A stretch of DNA of 64,000 nt from Chitinilyticum piscinae (GTDB lineage Bacteria; Pseudomonadota; Gammaproteobacteria; Burkholderiales; Chitinibacteraceae). Below are positions 27,957 through 37,165 of this stretch, one piece after another. The stretch is taken from contig NZ_JADFUA010000003.1 of assembly GCF_015223195.1 (NCBI RefSeq), forward strand, positions 248,001 to 312,000. The letters are read 5' to 3'. The notes under the pieces are model-generated. The model was not told the origin of the DNA and ran no database searches. It saw only the letters and a program-made list of their open reading frames with translations. Made by a program: the position numbers and the translations under genes. How positions within the stretch are numbered: the first letter of the stretch is position 1; the number at the start of each line of letters is the position of its first letter.

Positions 27957-28238
27957 CGTCCGCCGGCGACCGCAGGAAGTCCCTTTTGGGAGCGGAACCG
28001 GCATCAAAACACCGTGCCGCAGGCACAGAACAACAAAAACCGCCGGGAATCTCCGGCGGTTCAATTCATGCGGCGCAATGCCTGCGGCGATTGCGCCCTA
28101 CGGCTCTGGTTGCGACGAGCATCGCAGGGCAGCCCCCGCAGCGGGGCGGCGGAAACGCGCACCAAAACACTGCGCCACAGGCGCATATCCCCGCAACACC
28201 GCTACACTGCGAATGCGCCCCAACAGGAAGCCATCCGC

Positions 28239-28745
28239 ATGCCGCGTATCGTGACCGTACTACTCGCCCTTCTCGCTGTTTTTACCCTCGCCCATGCCCG
28301 CGTGGATCCGGCCTATCTGGACATGGCTGCCGCCACCGGTGGCGAGGTCATCGACACCCCGCGTGCGGTGATGGCGGCCGGGCATGCCCCGATGCCCGAC
28401 CCGCGCAACAATTACTTTGGCTCGGTCGAATTCGTCAGCGAATGCTTCACGCTCGGGCCGCATCAGTGCTGGAAGCCGGTCACGCTGCTGCGCTCGGGGT
28501 CGCGCACGCTGTCGTTCAGCCTGTGGGATCCGCATGGCGTACAACCCGCCGGCTTTGTTTTGCTGGATGCCGCCAGCCAGACACCCACGCCACTGAACCT
28601 GCCCTGCAGGATCGACGGAAAGCGGCTGGCCTGCCAGCAGACCATCCGTGTCCCGGCACACCCCTTCTATTTTGCCGTACGCTATCCGACACCATCGGGC
28701 GAGGTGCTGCGCATCCATCCCCGCAAATTCAAACCGGTCTGGTGA
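28239..28745 (+). CDS. Hypothetical exported protein
   Basis: A 168-residue protein with a clear signal peptide (MPRIVTVLLALLAVFTLAHA, cleavage after AHA). The mature part has four Cys residues that could form two disulfides (SECFTLGPHQCW, then NLPCRIDGKRLACQ) and no membrane segment. I start at the ATG at 28239, preceded by AGGAAG; longer frames run back into the repeat island and are not credible. It ends four bases before the DUF2520 gene. I do not recognise the family; periplasmic location is inferred. Confidence 0.72.
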   Translation: MPRIVTVLLALLAVFTLAHARVDPAYLDMAAATGGEVIDTPRAVMAAGHAPMPDPRNNYFGSVEFVSECFTLGPHQCWKPVTLLRSGSRTLSFSLWDPHGVQPAGFVLLDAASQTPTPLNLPCRIDGKRLACQQTIRVPAHPFYFAVRYPTPSGEVLRIHPRKFKPVW

Positions 28746-28749
28746 TTTC

Positions 28750-29610
28750 ATGCCCACCTTCAACCTCATCGGCCCCGGCCGGCTTGGCAAGACGCTAGCG
28801 CGCCTGCTGGTCGCCAGCGGCAATTACCAATTGCTCGGCATTGCCGGCGGCGCCCAGCCCGACGCTGCGCGCGAGTTCATCGGCGCGGGTGAAATCGGGA
28901 CACTGGCAACGCTGCCACCCGCCGATTTCTGGCTGATCGCCGTCCCCGACGGTGCCATTGCCGATGTGGCCAGGCAGCTGGCGGCCGCCAGCGCGATTCG
29001 CCCCGGCGACGTGGTGTTCCACTGCAGCGGCGCAGGCGAGGCGGCGCTATTGGCACCGCTGCAGGCCAAAGGGGCCAAGATGGCCAGCCTGCATCCGGTG
29101 TTTTCCTTCGCCGATCCGGCGCTCGCCGCGCAGACCTTTGCCGGCACGCGCTGCGCGCTGGAGGGCGATGCGCTGGCCTGCGAACGGCTGGAGGCACTGG
29201 TGCGAACAATTGGCGGCGAGCCCTTCCGCCTCGCGCCCGGCGGCAAGGCGGCGTATCACGCGGCGCTGTGCGTGGCGTCGAATTATCTGGTGACGCTGAG
29301 CCAGCTCGCCCTCGATACCGCGGCGCTGGCCGGAATGAATGAAGCAGAAGCGCTGCCGCTGCTGCACGGGCTGATGACGCAGACGCTGGCGAATGTCGGG
29401 CGGCTGGGCCCGGCGGCGGCGCTTACCGGGCCGATTGTGCGCGGCGACGCCGGCACGGTCGCCACGCATCGCGCGGCACTGGGCGTTGCCCCGGCGCTGG
29501 ACGACGCGTATTGTCGGCTGGGGCTGGCCACCGTGGCGCTGGCGGGCCCCCGACTGACTGCCGGGGAACAGGCCGCGCTACTGACAGCCCTGAGCAATGG
29601 CAGGGTATAG
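28750..29610 (+). CDS. Rossmann-like/DUF2520 oxidoreductase-like protein
   Basis: A 286-residue protein. The N-terminal Rossmann domain starts FNLIGPGRLGKTLARLL (G-x-G-x2-G nucleotide loop) and includes FWLIAVPDGAI and VFHCSGAGE. A DUF2520 helical domain follows with KMASLHPVFSFADP, GKAAYHAALCVASNYLV and GPIVRGDAGTVATHRAAL. Proteins of this class resemble NADP-dependent ketopantoate reductases and pyrroline-5-carboxylate reductases, but their substrate is unknown. The ATG at 28750 is chosen; a longer frame overlaps the previous gene antiparallel to its logic. Confidence 0.87.
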   Translation: MPTFNLIGPGRLGKTLARLLVASGNYQLLGIAGGAQPDAAREFIGAGEIGTLATLPPADFWLIAVPDGAIADVARQLAAASAIRPGDVVFHCSGAGEAALLAPLQAKGAKMASLHPVFSFADPALAAQTFAGTRCALEGDALACERLEALVRTIGGEPFRLAPGGKAAYHAALCVASNYLVTLSQLALDTAALAGMNEAEALPLLHGLMTQTLANVGRLGPAAALTGPIVRGDAGTVATHRAALGVAPALDDAYCRLGLATVALAGPRLTAGEQAALLTALSNGRV

Positions 29611-29694
29611 CCCTGCAGCCTTCTCAATTGATTGGCCAGCCACAAATCACCGGCCGGGTATAGTGCAAACCGGCCTTCACCCCGGAGACTAACC

Positions 29695-30219
29695 ATGTTC
29701 AATGGCAACATGCCGCAGCTGATGGCTGCCTACAACCAGTGGCAGAACGCGAAGCTGTTCGACGCCTGTCTGCAGCTCGGTGACGACGAACGCAAGGCCG
29801 ATCGCGGCGCGTTTTTCCAGTCCATCCATCACACGCTCAATCACATCCTCTGGGCCGACCTGAACTGGATGGGGCGCTTTACCGGGATCAAGCCCGAACT
29901 GCCGCCGCTGGGCGAGGACATTCACGCCGATTTCGCCGCACTGCACGCGGCGCGGCTGGAGCTGGACGCACGCATCGTCGCCTGGGCCGGTGGCCTGAGC
30001 AGCGAGTGGCTGAATGAGCCGGTGACCTGGAGCAGCGTGCTCTACAAATTCACCCAGACCATCCCGCGCTGGGTGCAGGTGCAGCACTTCTTCAATCACC
30101 AGACGCACCACCGCGCCCAGGTAGGCACGCTACTGATGCAGGCCGGCATCGACATCGGCATCACCGACCTGCCGATGCTGCCGATGCTGCCGATGCTGAA
30201 CGACGATGCGACGGCATAG
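29695..30219 (+). CDS. DinB-family protein
   Basis: A 174-residue four-helix-bundle protein of the DinB/YfiT superfamily, which binds a divalent metal through three His residues and includes thiol transferases. The ligands are plausible here: HHTLNHILWAD near the start, and FNHQTHHRAQVGTLL near residue 145. The start ATG at 29695 gives MFNGNMPQLMAAYNQW, the standard opening. The C-terminus ends in a tandem LPM repeat coded by three exact copies of CTGCCGATG. Confidence 0.88.
   Translation: MFNGNMPQLMAAYNQWQNAKLFDACLQLGDDERKADRGAFFQSIHHTLNHILWADLNWMGRFTGIKPELPPLGEDIHADFAALHAARLELDARIVAWAGGLSSEWLNEPVTWSSVLYKFTQTIPRWVQVQHFFNHQTHHRAQVGTLLMQAGIDIGITDLPMLPMLPMLNDDATA
30169..30198 (+). repeat. Nine-base tandem repeat in dinB-like gene
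   Basis: CTGCCGATG three times in a row followed by CTG, encoding LPMLPMLPML near the protein's end. It stays in frame when the copy number changes. Confidence 0.85.
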
Positions 30220-30297
30220 CGGGTATTGCCATGTAATACAGAACCGAAAATGACTGCACGCCAATACCACCACATGTATCACCATGCAGGAGCTGTC

Positions 30298-30696
30298 ATG
30301 CTGGCCCAACTGGATCATCTGGTACTGACCACCGCCGACGAGGCGGCCTGTATCGACTTTTACACCGGGATTCTGCAGATGGAGCTGGAGCACTTCATCG
30401 GCGGCACACCGCCCGTGGCGCGCCGCGCCCTGCGCTTCGGCCAGCAGAAGATCAATCTGCATGTGCTCGGCCACGAGTTCGAGCCCAAGGCCGCCGTGCC
30501 AACCCCGGGCTCGCTGGATCTATGCTTTCTCGCCGCGTTGCCGCTGCTCGACGTCATGGCACGGCTGGAGGCGGCGGGCTGCCCGATTGTCGAGGGCCCG
30601 GTGCGGCGCACCGGCGCCACCGGCCCGATCCGCTCGGTCTACGTGCGCGATCCGGACGGCAACCTCATCGAGATTGCCGAGCCGGTCTGCAGATGA
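30298..30696 (+). CDS. VOC (glyoxalase/dioxygenase-like) family protein
   Basis: A 132-residue vicinal-oxygen-chelate protein. LDHLVLTTADEAACIDFYTG opens the first beta-alpha-beta unit and RSVYVRDPDGNLIEIAE closes the second; the His at the start and Glu at the end are the usual metal ligands. AGGAG lies six bases before the ATG at 30298. The members nearest in shape are annotated as virulence- or glyoxalase-related with no defined substrate. Confidence 0.88.
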   Translation: MLAQLDHLVLTTADEAACIDFYTGILQMELEHFIGGTPPVARRALRFGQQKINLHVLGHEFEPKAAVPTPGSLDLCFLAALPLLDVMARLEAAGCPIVEGPVRRTGATGPIRSVYVRDPDGNLIEIAEPVCR

Positions 30697-30703
30697 TCCC
30701 CCC

Positions 30704-33136
30704 TCAGTCCGCCAGCACCAGATTGCCCGCAGGCGCTGCGGCACGCTGCAACAGCCGGGTCGCGGCCTGCGAAGTGCTGCCAGCCAGCCGGAAGACGCTT
30801 ACCGATTCGGCCAGTGCCTCGGCTTGCTGGCGCAGCGCTTCCGCAGCGGCCGCCGCTTCCTCGACCAGCGCGGCATTCTGCTGCGTGACCTCGTCCATCT
30901 GCGTCACGGCCTGATTGACCTGCGCGATGCCGGCACTCTGCTCGCCGGAGGCCGCTGCAATTTCGCTGATCAGCAGGCTGACCTTGCCAATGCTGGCCTC
31001 GACCTGCGCCATGGTCTGTCCGGCCTGCCGCACCCGCTGATTCCCTTCGCCCACCTGCCGCACCGAATCGGTAATCAGCTCCTTGATTTCCTTGGCCGCC
31101 ACCGCCGAGCGCTGCGCGAGGCTGCGCACTTCGGCAGCCACCACGGCAAATCCCCGCCCCTGCTCCCCTGCCCGCGCAGCTTCGACAGCCGCATTGAGCG
31201 CCAGGATATTGGTCTGGAAGGCAATGCCGTCAATCACGGCGATGATGTCCGACATGCGCTGCGAAGCCTGCTCGATGGCCTGCATCGTGGTCACCACTTC
31301 GCTGACCACGGTGGCGCCATCGGCGACGACGCGCGCGGAATCGCGCGCCTGCTGGCTGGCCTGGCGGGCATTTTCGGCATTCTGCTTGACGGTGCTGGCC
31401 AGCTCTTCGCTGCTGGCGGCGGTTTCTTCCAGGCTGGCGGCCTGCGCCTCGGTACGGCGCGACAGATCGGCATTGCCCTGCGCGATTTCTCCGGAAGCCT
31501 CATGGATGACGCCCGTGGCCTGCTGGATGCCACCAACCAGTCCACGCAGATTGTCGACGGTGGTATTGACCGCCTCGCCGGTTTCGCCGAACAAGCCGGG
31601 ATATTCGCGTTCGATGCGCTGGGTGAGATCCCCGTCGGCGAGCGCCTGCGCCACGCGCATCACGTCGCGCAATCCGGCGTCGGTCAGACTGGTCAGGGCA
31701 TTGAGCTGCTCGGCCAGGGTCAGGCTGAAGCCCTGCCGGCCGCTGCTGGCCAGGCGCAGGCTGAAATCGCCCTGGCTGGCAGCCGCACGAACCACGCGCT
31801 CCACTTCACTGACGATGGCCCGCAACTCGCTCACGGTGGCATTCACCCCGTCTGCGGTGCGGCCGAACAGCCCCGGGTAACTGGCGGTAATCGTCTGGCT
31901 GACATCCCCGTGCGCCAGCGCTTCGGAAACACGCAGCACGTCATTGAAGCCGACATCGCAGGTCTCGATCAGCCTGTTGAGGTTGTCCAGCATGCTGCGG
32001 AACATGTTCCGGTATTGCCCGGCGTCGCAGCGCTGGCTGAAATCCCCTGCGGCACCAGCCTCGGCCAGCTGCTGAATGTCGTTGCTGATCGCCAGCAGGG
32101 CCACTTTCACTTCGGCAATATTGCGCGTGATGCGTGCCTTTTCGCCGGGCAACTCCGGCATATCGGCCGAGAAATCGCCTTCGGCATAACGGGCAATCAC
32201 GCCGATGGCGGTATCGGTCGTGTGCAGATGATCTTCGACCAGGGTATTGATCTGCCCGGCCATCACGCCAAAGCTGCCGGGATACTGCGCCGCATCCATG
32301 CGGGCACTGATCTGCCCAGCGGCATGCGCCGCCGCCATGGCCTGCTGCGCGGCGACAAACTGGCGCACCGATTGCTGCATCTGCTGCATGGCGGCAAGCA
32401 GCTGGCCGGTTTCATCCTGACTGCGGATACGGATTTCGTCATTCAGCCGGCCGGCGGCAATATTGCCGGCAACCGTCACCGCCTGAGCCAGCGGGACGGC
32501 AATGGCGCGAATCAGCAGATAGCCCGACACCACGGCCAGCAGCAGCCCCAGCCCGATCAGGATGATCGCGGTCAGCCGCACGCGCTCGAACGATTGCTGC
32601 GAAGCGAGGTACTCGGCCTTCGCCACATCCAGCTGCAGGGTGATGAGCTCGCCGATCTTGTTGCCGATCGGATCAATGCTGGCATACAAGGGGCCATCGA
32701 ATTCGCCCAGCTGGCCGGCCACATTGCCGGGGTGCGCGACCAGAAAGGCATCCAGCAGTGCCACACTGGCGTCGGCGGCACGATACAGCGCAGCGGCCTC
32801 CGTGGCCAGGCGCTGCTCGTCCGGCGTCAGCGTGGTCGCCATATAAGCCTGCCATTCCTGCCTGATGGCCGTGCTGGCCTCGCGCACCTGCGCGAGCGTC
32901 TGCGCGGAATCCTGCAGGCCGGCATTGGCCTTGTTCACCGCATCGATCACCGCAACGGCATAGGCATCGGCGATGTGCTTGAGCTGACGCAGCGGCACCA
33001 CACGATCCTCATAGACTGTTTTCAGCGAGGCATTGCTGCCGGCCAGGCTCGCCACGCCCATGATCCCGATACCCAGTAGCAGCAACGCCAGAAAGGCGAT
33101 GGTCGCAATCAGGCGCTGTTTGATGGTCAGTTGCAT
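30704..33136 (-). CDS. Methyl-accepting chemotaxis protein with extended HAMP-like region
   Basis: An 810-residue membrane chemoreceptor. Helix 1 is about 9-29, then a periplasmic four-helix-bundle sensor (about 30-188), helix 2 about 189-210 and HAMP about 210-262. An unusually long HAMP-like stretch follows (about 265-540) with repeated sequence [30 protein letters not shown] and [18 protein letters not shown]. The signalling domain (about 545-785) has the conserved hairpin tip, around [20 protein letters not shown] and [18 protein letters not shown]. It passes ligand state to CheA/CheW and flagella. The ligand is unknown. The C-terminus has no CheR-tethering pentapeptide that I can see. 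Confidence 0.93.
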   Translation of the reverse strand: MQLTIKQRLIATIAFLALLLLGIGIMGVASLAGSNASLKTVYEDRVVPLRQLKHIADAYAVAVIDAVNKANAGLQDSAQTLAQVREASTAIRQEWQAYMATTLTPDEQRLATEAAALYRAADASVALLDAFLVAHPGNVAGQLGEFDGPLYASIDPIGNKIGELITLQLDVAKAEYLASQQSFERVRLTAIILIGLGLLLAVVSGYLLIRAIAVPLAQAVTVAGNIAAGRLNDEIRIRSQDETGQLLAAMQQMQQSVRQFVAAQQAMAAAHAAGQISARMDAAQYPGSFGVMAGQINTLVEDHLHTTDTAIGVIARYAEGDFSADMPELPGEKARITRNIAEVKVALLAISNDIQQLAEAGAAGDFSQRCDAGQYRNMFRSMLDNLNRLIETCDVGFNDVLRVSEALAHGDVSQTITASYPGLFGRTADGVNATVSELRAIVSEVERVVRAAASQGDFSLRLASSGRQGFSLTLAEQLNALTSLTDAGLRDVMRVAQALADGDLTQRIEREYPGLFGETGEAVNTTVDNLRGLVGGIQQATGVIHEASGEIAQGNADLSRRTEAQAASLEETAASSEELASTVKQNAENARQASQQARDSARVVADGATVVSEVVTTMQAIEQASQRMSDIIAVIDGIAFQTNILALNAAVEAARAGEQGRGFAVVAAEVRSLAQRSAVAAKEIKELITDSVRQVGEGNQRVRQAGQTMAQVEASIGKVSLLISEIAAASGEQSAGIAQVNQAVTQMDEVTQQNAALVEEAAAAAEALRQQAEALAESVSVFRLAGSTSQAATRLLQRAAAPAGNLVLAD

Positions 33137-33174
33137 CGCGGGCTCCTTTGCTTACAAAAGCAAATGCTAATTTT

Positions 33175-33207
33175 GTTTCAAGCTGTCTAATTGAGACAGC
33201 TTGAAAC
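33175..33207. repeat. Perfect 14-base inverted repeat upstream of the chemoreceptor
   Basis: Arms GTTTCAAGCTGTCT and AGACAGCTTGAAAC, perfect inverted copies around AATTG, 38 bases upstream of the chemoreceptor ATG. No T-run follows in the transcribed direction, so it is more likely an operator or a processing hairpin than a terminator. Confidence 0.75.
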
Positions 33208-33293
33208 CATCATCAGCATGCCAGCCGCAAAGCGCAAGACCGTCTATCGACTGTCATTTAATGCATCGCAACAAAAAGACCACTTGGCACAAT

Positions 33294-33833
33294 TCAAGCC
33301 TGCTGCCAGTAGGCGCTGGCCCAGCGCGACAGGGCCGGCCAGTCAGTGTAATCGTGCACGGTATCACGGGAGACCGGGCTGCCGGTCAGGCGCATGATCA
33401 GCTGCAGCATGTACCGCTGCCACAGCGCATACGCCGGCATGCGCAACTCGCCGGCGACTGCGATGCAGTGGCGCGGTTGCCAACCGGTACGCTGCAGCAG
33501 GTGGCGCAGATAGGCATTGCCGGCCGCATCCTGCTTGCCCGGCTTGCGGGCCACCAGACATACGCCGACCAGCGCCGCATTGGCAGCCGTCAGCTCGGCA
33601 TGGTGGAGCAGGACAAATCGCTGCAGCGACAGGGGAAAGCGACCGTAGCGGACACTGGCGACCACCAGAATGCGCTCGTATTCTGCCAGCGGCCGGGTCG
33701 GCTGCGGCGGGCCGGCGAGCAGATCCTGCCATTCGGCAGCACACCCGCCACCAGCCGCGAGAATCTGCTCTGCAACCCGGCGGGCATGCCCCAGCCGCGA
33801 GGCACACAGCACCAGAACCGTTGGCGCGTTCAC
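33294..33833 (-). CDS. Flavodoxin-type protein, HemG-like
   Basis: A 179-residue flavodoxin-fold protein. VLVLCASRLGHARRVAEQI would form the FMN-phosphate loop, and the C-terminal part (MPAYALWQRYMLQLIMRLTG) matches the helical region of HemG, the quinone-linked protoporphyrinogen oxidase of heme synthesis. The start is GTG at 33833, four bases after the ftsX stop; the longer frame is the antisense of ftsX. HemG assignment is likely but could instead be a related flavodoxin. Confidence 0.75.
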   Translation of the reverse strand: MNAPTVLVLCASRLGHARRVAEQILAAGGGCAAEWQDLLAGPPQPTRPLAEYERILVVASVRYGRFPLSLQRFVLLHHAELTAANAALVGVCLVARKPGKQDAAGNAYLRHLLQRTGWQPRHCIAVAGELRMPAYALWQRYMLQLIMRLTGSPVSRDTVHDYTDWPALSRWASAYWQQA

Positions 33834-33837
33834 GGCC

Positions 33838-34740
33838 TCAGCGCCACTGGCGCAGATGCCGCCATACGGCAACCCAGGCGCCGCTCAATGTCAGCAGCAT
33901 CGTGGCGGCGCATACGAGCAGGATCACCCGCCAGTCCGGCAATTGCAGCGTGAACTGCTGGCCGTAGGCCTGCGCCAGCTCGCTGACCGCCGGATTGATC
34001 CGCGCCAGCAGCAGCGCGACCACGCCGCAGGCCAGCAGGCCGCCCAGCACCCCCTGCACGGCCGCAAAATGCACGAAGGGGCGGCGGATGAAGGCGTCGG
34101 TCGCACCGATCAGGCGTGCGACTTCGATTTCCTCGCGACGGGTCAGGATCTGCATGCGGATGGCATTGCCGGTAATCAGCAGCAGCGACAAGGCCAGCAG
34201 GGCGGCCAGCACATCAAAAACGCTACGCCCCAGGGCCACGATCTTTTCCAGCCGCTGCGCCCAGGCCGAATCCAGCTGCACTTCATCGACCAGCGGGTGC
34301 TTCGCCATTTCGGCCTGCAAGGCCTCGACCGGAGCGGCCGACGTGCCATGCAGCGTCAGCACAAACGCATCGGGCAGCGGGTTTTCACCCAGGCCGGCCA
34401 GCAGCTCGCCGGTGCCGGTCGCGGCCTCCAGCTGTTTCAGTGCTTCGTCACGCGGGACGTAACGCACTTTCGCCATGCCGGCCCGCCGGGCCAGATCCTG
34501 TTCCAGGGTTTTGGTGGCGGCAATGTCATGGCCGTTTTTCAGGAACAGCGTGAGTTGCGGCTCGACCGGCATGCGGGCGGCAACCCCGCCCAGTGACGCC
34601 AGCACCAGCCAGAGCAGCAAAGGCAAGGCGGCGGCAATCGCGATCACCAGCAGATTGAGCAGGCTGGTCAGCGGATGGCGCAGCATGCCCAGCAGGGTTT
34701 GGCGTAGAGCCAGGGTATGCAGACGAAACCAATGCTTCAT
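33838..34740 (-). CDS. ftsX: Cell division ABC transporter permease FtsX
   Basis: FtsX is the membrane half of FtsEX, which links cell division to activation of peptidoglycan amidases. The 300 residues have a helix near 25-45, a periplasmic loop to about residue 170 and three further helices, the standard four-helix layout. The sequence near RRPFVHFAAVQGVLGGLLACG and ILTRREEIEVARLIGAT is typical. It follows ftsE directly and is followed by hemG-like. Confidence 0.93.
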   Translation of the reverse strand: MKHWFRLHTLALRQTLLGMLRHPLTSLLNLLVIAIAAALPLLLWLVLASLGGVAARMPVEPQLTLFLKNGHDIAATKTLEQDLARRAGMAKVRYVPRDEALKQLEAATGTGELLAGLGENPLPDAFVLTLHGTSAAPVEALQAEMAKHPLVDEVQLDSAWAQRLEKIVALGRSVFDVLAALLALSLLLITGNAIRMQILTRREEIEVARLIGATDAFIRRPFVHFAAVQGVLGGLLACGVVALLLARINPAVSELAQAYGQQFTLQLPDWRVILLVCAATMLLTLSGAWVAVWRHLRQWR

Positions 34741-34770
34741 ATCGTATCCGGGGCAATAGAGTGCAAGGTA

Positions 34771-35430
34771 TTAGGCCGTGAACTGGCCATTCTTCAGGCG
34801 CAGGATGCGCCGGCCGTAATCGGCCATCAGGCTCTCGTCGTGCGCGGAAATCACGATGGTCACGCCGACCTGATGGAAGGATTTGAACAGTTCCAGAATG
34901 TCGTTGGCGTAATCACGATCCAGATTCGCAGTGGGCTCGTCGGCCAGCAGAATCGCCGGACGGTGCACGACGGCGCGTGCGATGCACAGCCGCTGCTGTT
35001 CACCGCCCGACAGCGCCACCGGATTGAGCTTTTCCTTTCCTGCGAGCCCCACCTTGTCCAGCGCGGCCAGTACGCGGCGCTTCGCCTCGCGGCCGTCAAA
35101 GCCGATGATGTCCAAGGGCAGCGCAACATTGTCATACACGCTGCGGTCGAACAGGATCTTGTGATCCTGGAAAATCAGGCCGATGTGACGGCGCACATAG
35201 GGCAACGAGGCACGGCTCAGACGCGCCAGATTCTGCTTGTTCACCAGTACCGTGCCGCTGGTGGGCTGCTCGATGCCGGCAATCAGCTTGAGCAGTGTCG
35301 ACTTGCCGGCACCAGAATGGCCAGCCAGAAACACCAGCTCGCCGCTGGCGATTTCAAAACTGAGGTTTTTCACGGCGGTAAACCCGCCGCTGTAATCCTT
35401 GGTGACCTGCTGGAACTGGATGTTGCTCAC
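34771..35430 (-). CDS. ftsE: Cell division ATP-binding protein FtsE
   Basis: The ATPase of FtsEX, 219 residues. Walker A is GHSGAGKST, the Q-loop FQDHKILFD, the signature LSGGEQQR and Walker B ILLADEP. The start GTG at 35430 overlaps the stop of the upstream acetyltransferase gene (GTGA), which suggests coupling. It is followed by ftsX after 30 bases. Confidence 0.95.
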   Translation of the reverse strand: MSNIQFQQVTKDYSGGFTAVKNLSFEIASGELVFLAGHSGAGKSTLLKLIAGIEQPTSGTVLVNKQNLARLSRASLPYVRRHIGLIFQDHKILFDRSVYDNVALPLDIIGFDGREAKRRVLAALDKVGLAGKEKLNPVALSGGEQQRLCIARAVVHRPAILLADEPTANLDRDYANDILELFKSFHQVGVTIVISAHDESLMADYGRRILRLKNGQFTA

Positions 35431-35969
35431 AGAAAGCCTTCCTTGTCCGGGCGCGCAATCCACTTGGCGCGCAGAAGTTGGTAAAACAGGGCATCAACCT
35501 GCTGCCCGCCATGCTCGACCCGGCGAAAACCGGTCAGCTCGAAGCCGGCCTTGGCCAGCACCCGGCCACTGGCCGGATTGTCGAACAGATGATGCGCCGT
35601 CAGCTGCCACAGCTCGTAACGCTGGAAGGCAAAATCGGCGGTGGCGCGCAGCGCCTCGGTCGCAAAGCCCTGCCCCCAGTGCTCCCGGGCGATCCAGTAG
35701 CCGACATCGGCCTCCAGCTCTCCCAGTATCAGCCCCGTACAGCCGATGGGCTGGCGATCGCTCTTGCGGCAGACAACGAAGACTTTCTCCTGGCATCCGG
35801 GCTGGCGCAACTCATGTTGCAGCTGCTGCACGTCGTCGGCACTGAGCAGGCTGCGCCGCGTACGCCGGGCAATTTCGGGGTCACTGGCCAGCGCGGCCAG
35901 CGTGGCGGCATCGCTGTCGAGCAGCGGGCGCAGGATCAGCCGGGAGGTCAGCAAGGTGGGTAATGACAT
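35427..35969 (-). CDS. GNAT acetyltransferase, RimJ/RimL type
   Basis: A 180-residue GNAT enzyme. LTSRLILRPLLDSDAATLAAL at the start and ADVGYWIAREHWGQGFATEALRA (acetyl-CoA loop), ending with ASGRVLAKAGFELTGF, fit the RimJ/RimL subfamily that acetylates protein N-termini or small molecules. The substrate is unknown. It sits between ftsY and ftsE, a position where such a gene is not usual, and overlaps ftsE by 4 bases. Confidence 0.88.
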   Translation of the reverse strand: MSLPTLLTSRLILRPLLDSDAATLAALASDPEIARRTRRSLLSADDVQQLQHELRQPGCQEKVFVVCRKSDRQPIGCTGLILGELEADVGYWIAREHWGQGFATEALRATADFAFQRYELWQLTAHHLFDNPASGRVLAKAGFELTGFRRVEHGGQQVDALFYQLLRAKWIARPDKEGFL

Positions 35970-35996
35970 CACAGGGCCTCCCGGTCATGCTCAGAA

Positions 35997-37103
35997 TCAG
36001 TCAAACAGTGCGTCGATGTATTCACGCGCGCCGAAGGGGCGCAGATCGTCGATGCCTTCGCCCACACCGATAAACCGTAGCGGGATCGGACGCTGTTTGG
36101 CAATGGCAGCAATTACACCGCCCTTGGCCGTGCCGTCGAGCTTGGTGAGCACCAGCCCGGTCAGACCCAGCGCATCGTCGAAGGCCTTGACCTGGCTGAC
36201 CGCGTTCTGCCCGGTATTGGCATCGAGCACCAGCAGGATTTCGTGCGGCCCGCTCGGCTCGGCCTTCTGCACCACCCGTTTCACCTTCTTGATTTCGTCC
36301 ATCAGGTGCAATTGCGTCGGCAGTCGCCCGGCGGTATCAACGATGATCACGTCCACCCCGCGCGCCTTGGCCGCATTCACGGCATCGAAGGCCACGGCAG
36401 CGGCATCGCCGGATTCCTGCGCGATCACCTGTACGCCGTTGCGCTCGCCCCACACCACCAGCTGCTCGCGCGCGGCGGCGCGGAAAGTGTCACCCGCCGC
36501 CAGCAAAACACTTTTGCCCTGGCTCTGGAAATACTTGGCCAGCTTGCCGATGCTGGTGGTTTTGCCCGCACCGTTTACGCCCGCAACCATCAGAATAAAA
36601 GGCTTATGGCCAGATACATCAAGGGGTATTTCAAGCGGACCAATCAGGTCGTTCAGCGAATCCTTCAGCGCCCCCTTGAGTTCCTGCGCATCCTTCAGGC
36701 CCTTGAGCGACACCCGCTCGCGCACATCGTCCAGCAGGAAAGTCGTCGCCTCCACACCCATGTCGGCGGTCAGCAGCACGGTTTCCAGCTCTTCGTAGAG
36801 GTCTTCGTCGATCTTGCCGCCACCAAAGACGCTGGCGAGGCTCTTGCCCAGCTTGTCGCGCGTCTTGGCAAGCCCGGCCTTGAGGCGCTCAGCCCAGGAT
36901 AGCTTGGGTTTGTCCTGCGGCTGGGCCACGGCACGCTCGGCAACGGCTGCCGTTACTTCGGCTGGCGCAACAACGGGCTCGGCGGGTGCCGAGTCGGCTG
37001 CGAGAACGCGGTCTGTGGCGAGGGCCGGAGCTTCGGCCTGACTGGCGGGTACGTCGGTTTGCGGCTGGGTTTCAGCCGGCTTTTTGCGGAAAAAACTGAA
37101 CAT
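35997..37103 (-). CDS. ftsY: Signal recognition particle receptor FtsY
   Basis: FtsY docks SRP-ribosome complexes at the membrane for protein insertion. The 368 residues have an acidic, low-complexity N-terminal A domain and the NG GTPase domain: GVNGAGKTTSIGKLA (P-loop), DTFRAAAREQL, DTAGRLPTQ and TKLDGTAKGG. The ATG at 37103 gives MFSFFRKKPAE; an earlier start at 37115 is less likely. It is divergent from rsmD with 62 bases between start codons, a common arrangement, so both promoters must fit there. Confidence 0.96.
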   Translation of the reverse strand: MFSFFRKKPAETQPQTDVPASQAEAPALATDRVLAADSAPAEPVVAPAEVTAAVAERAVAQPQDKPKLSWAERLKAGLAKTRDKLGKSLASVFGGGKIDEDLYEELETVLLTADMGVEATTFLLDDVRERVSLKGLKDAQELKGALKDSLNDLIGPLEIPLDVSGHKPFILMVAGVNGAGKTTSIGKLAKYFQSQGKSVLLAAGDTFRAAAREQLVVWGERNGVQVIAQESGDAAAVAFDAVNAAKARGVDVIIVDTAGRLPTQLHLMDEIKKVKRVVQKAEPSGPHEILLVLDANTGQNAVSQVKAFDDALGLTGLVLTKLDGTAKGGVIAAIAKQRPIPLRFIGVGEGIDDLRPFGAREYIDALFD

Positions 37104-37165
37104 GGCTTGTTTCAAGCGCCCCTGTCACGGAAAATTGCTGATTTGGCGCGATTTTACCGCAAGGC

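Larger units (their letters stand above)
27126..28101. repeat. Nested inverted-repeat island without a credible gene
   Basis: About 1 kb of repeats bounded by an inverted pair. The left end (27126-27165) is a hairpin of type GGGCGTCAAT...ATTGCGCCGCATGAAT, and the right end (28061-28101) is its reverse copy. Inside lies a second inverted pair of about 140 bases (27297-27440 and 27773-27911) and, in the centre, smaller palindromes (GTTGGGC/GCCCAAC at 27540-27566, GGCGGGTTA/TAACCCGCC at 27586-27613, and an imperfect pair built on GTAGGATGGGTTGA at about 27653-27741). All frames here are compositionally junk-like. The right part carries two further hairpins, at 27921-27956 and 28038-28061. These look like mobile or dispersed intergenic repeats. 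Confidence 0.75.

Noticed and set aside
27738-28064. Minus-strand frame with QKKRTKEKA in the repeat island
   Set aside because: It reads through a hairpin repeat and an inverted repeat copy. This peptide is a frequent false annotation of such elements.
30461-33079. 872-residue plus-strand frame opposite the chemoreceptor
   Set aside because: Antisense to the receptor; composition typical of an overlapping frame.
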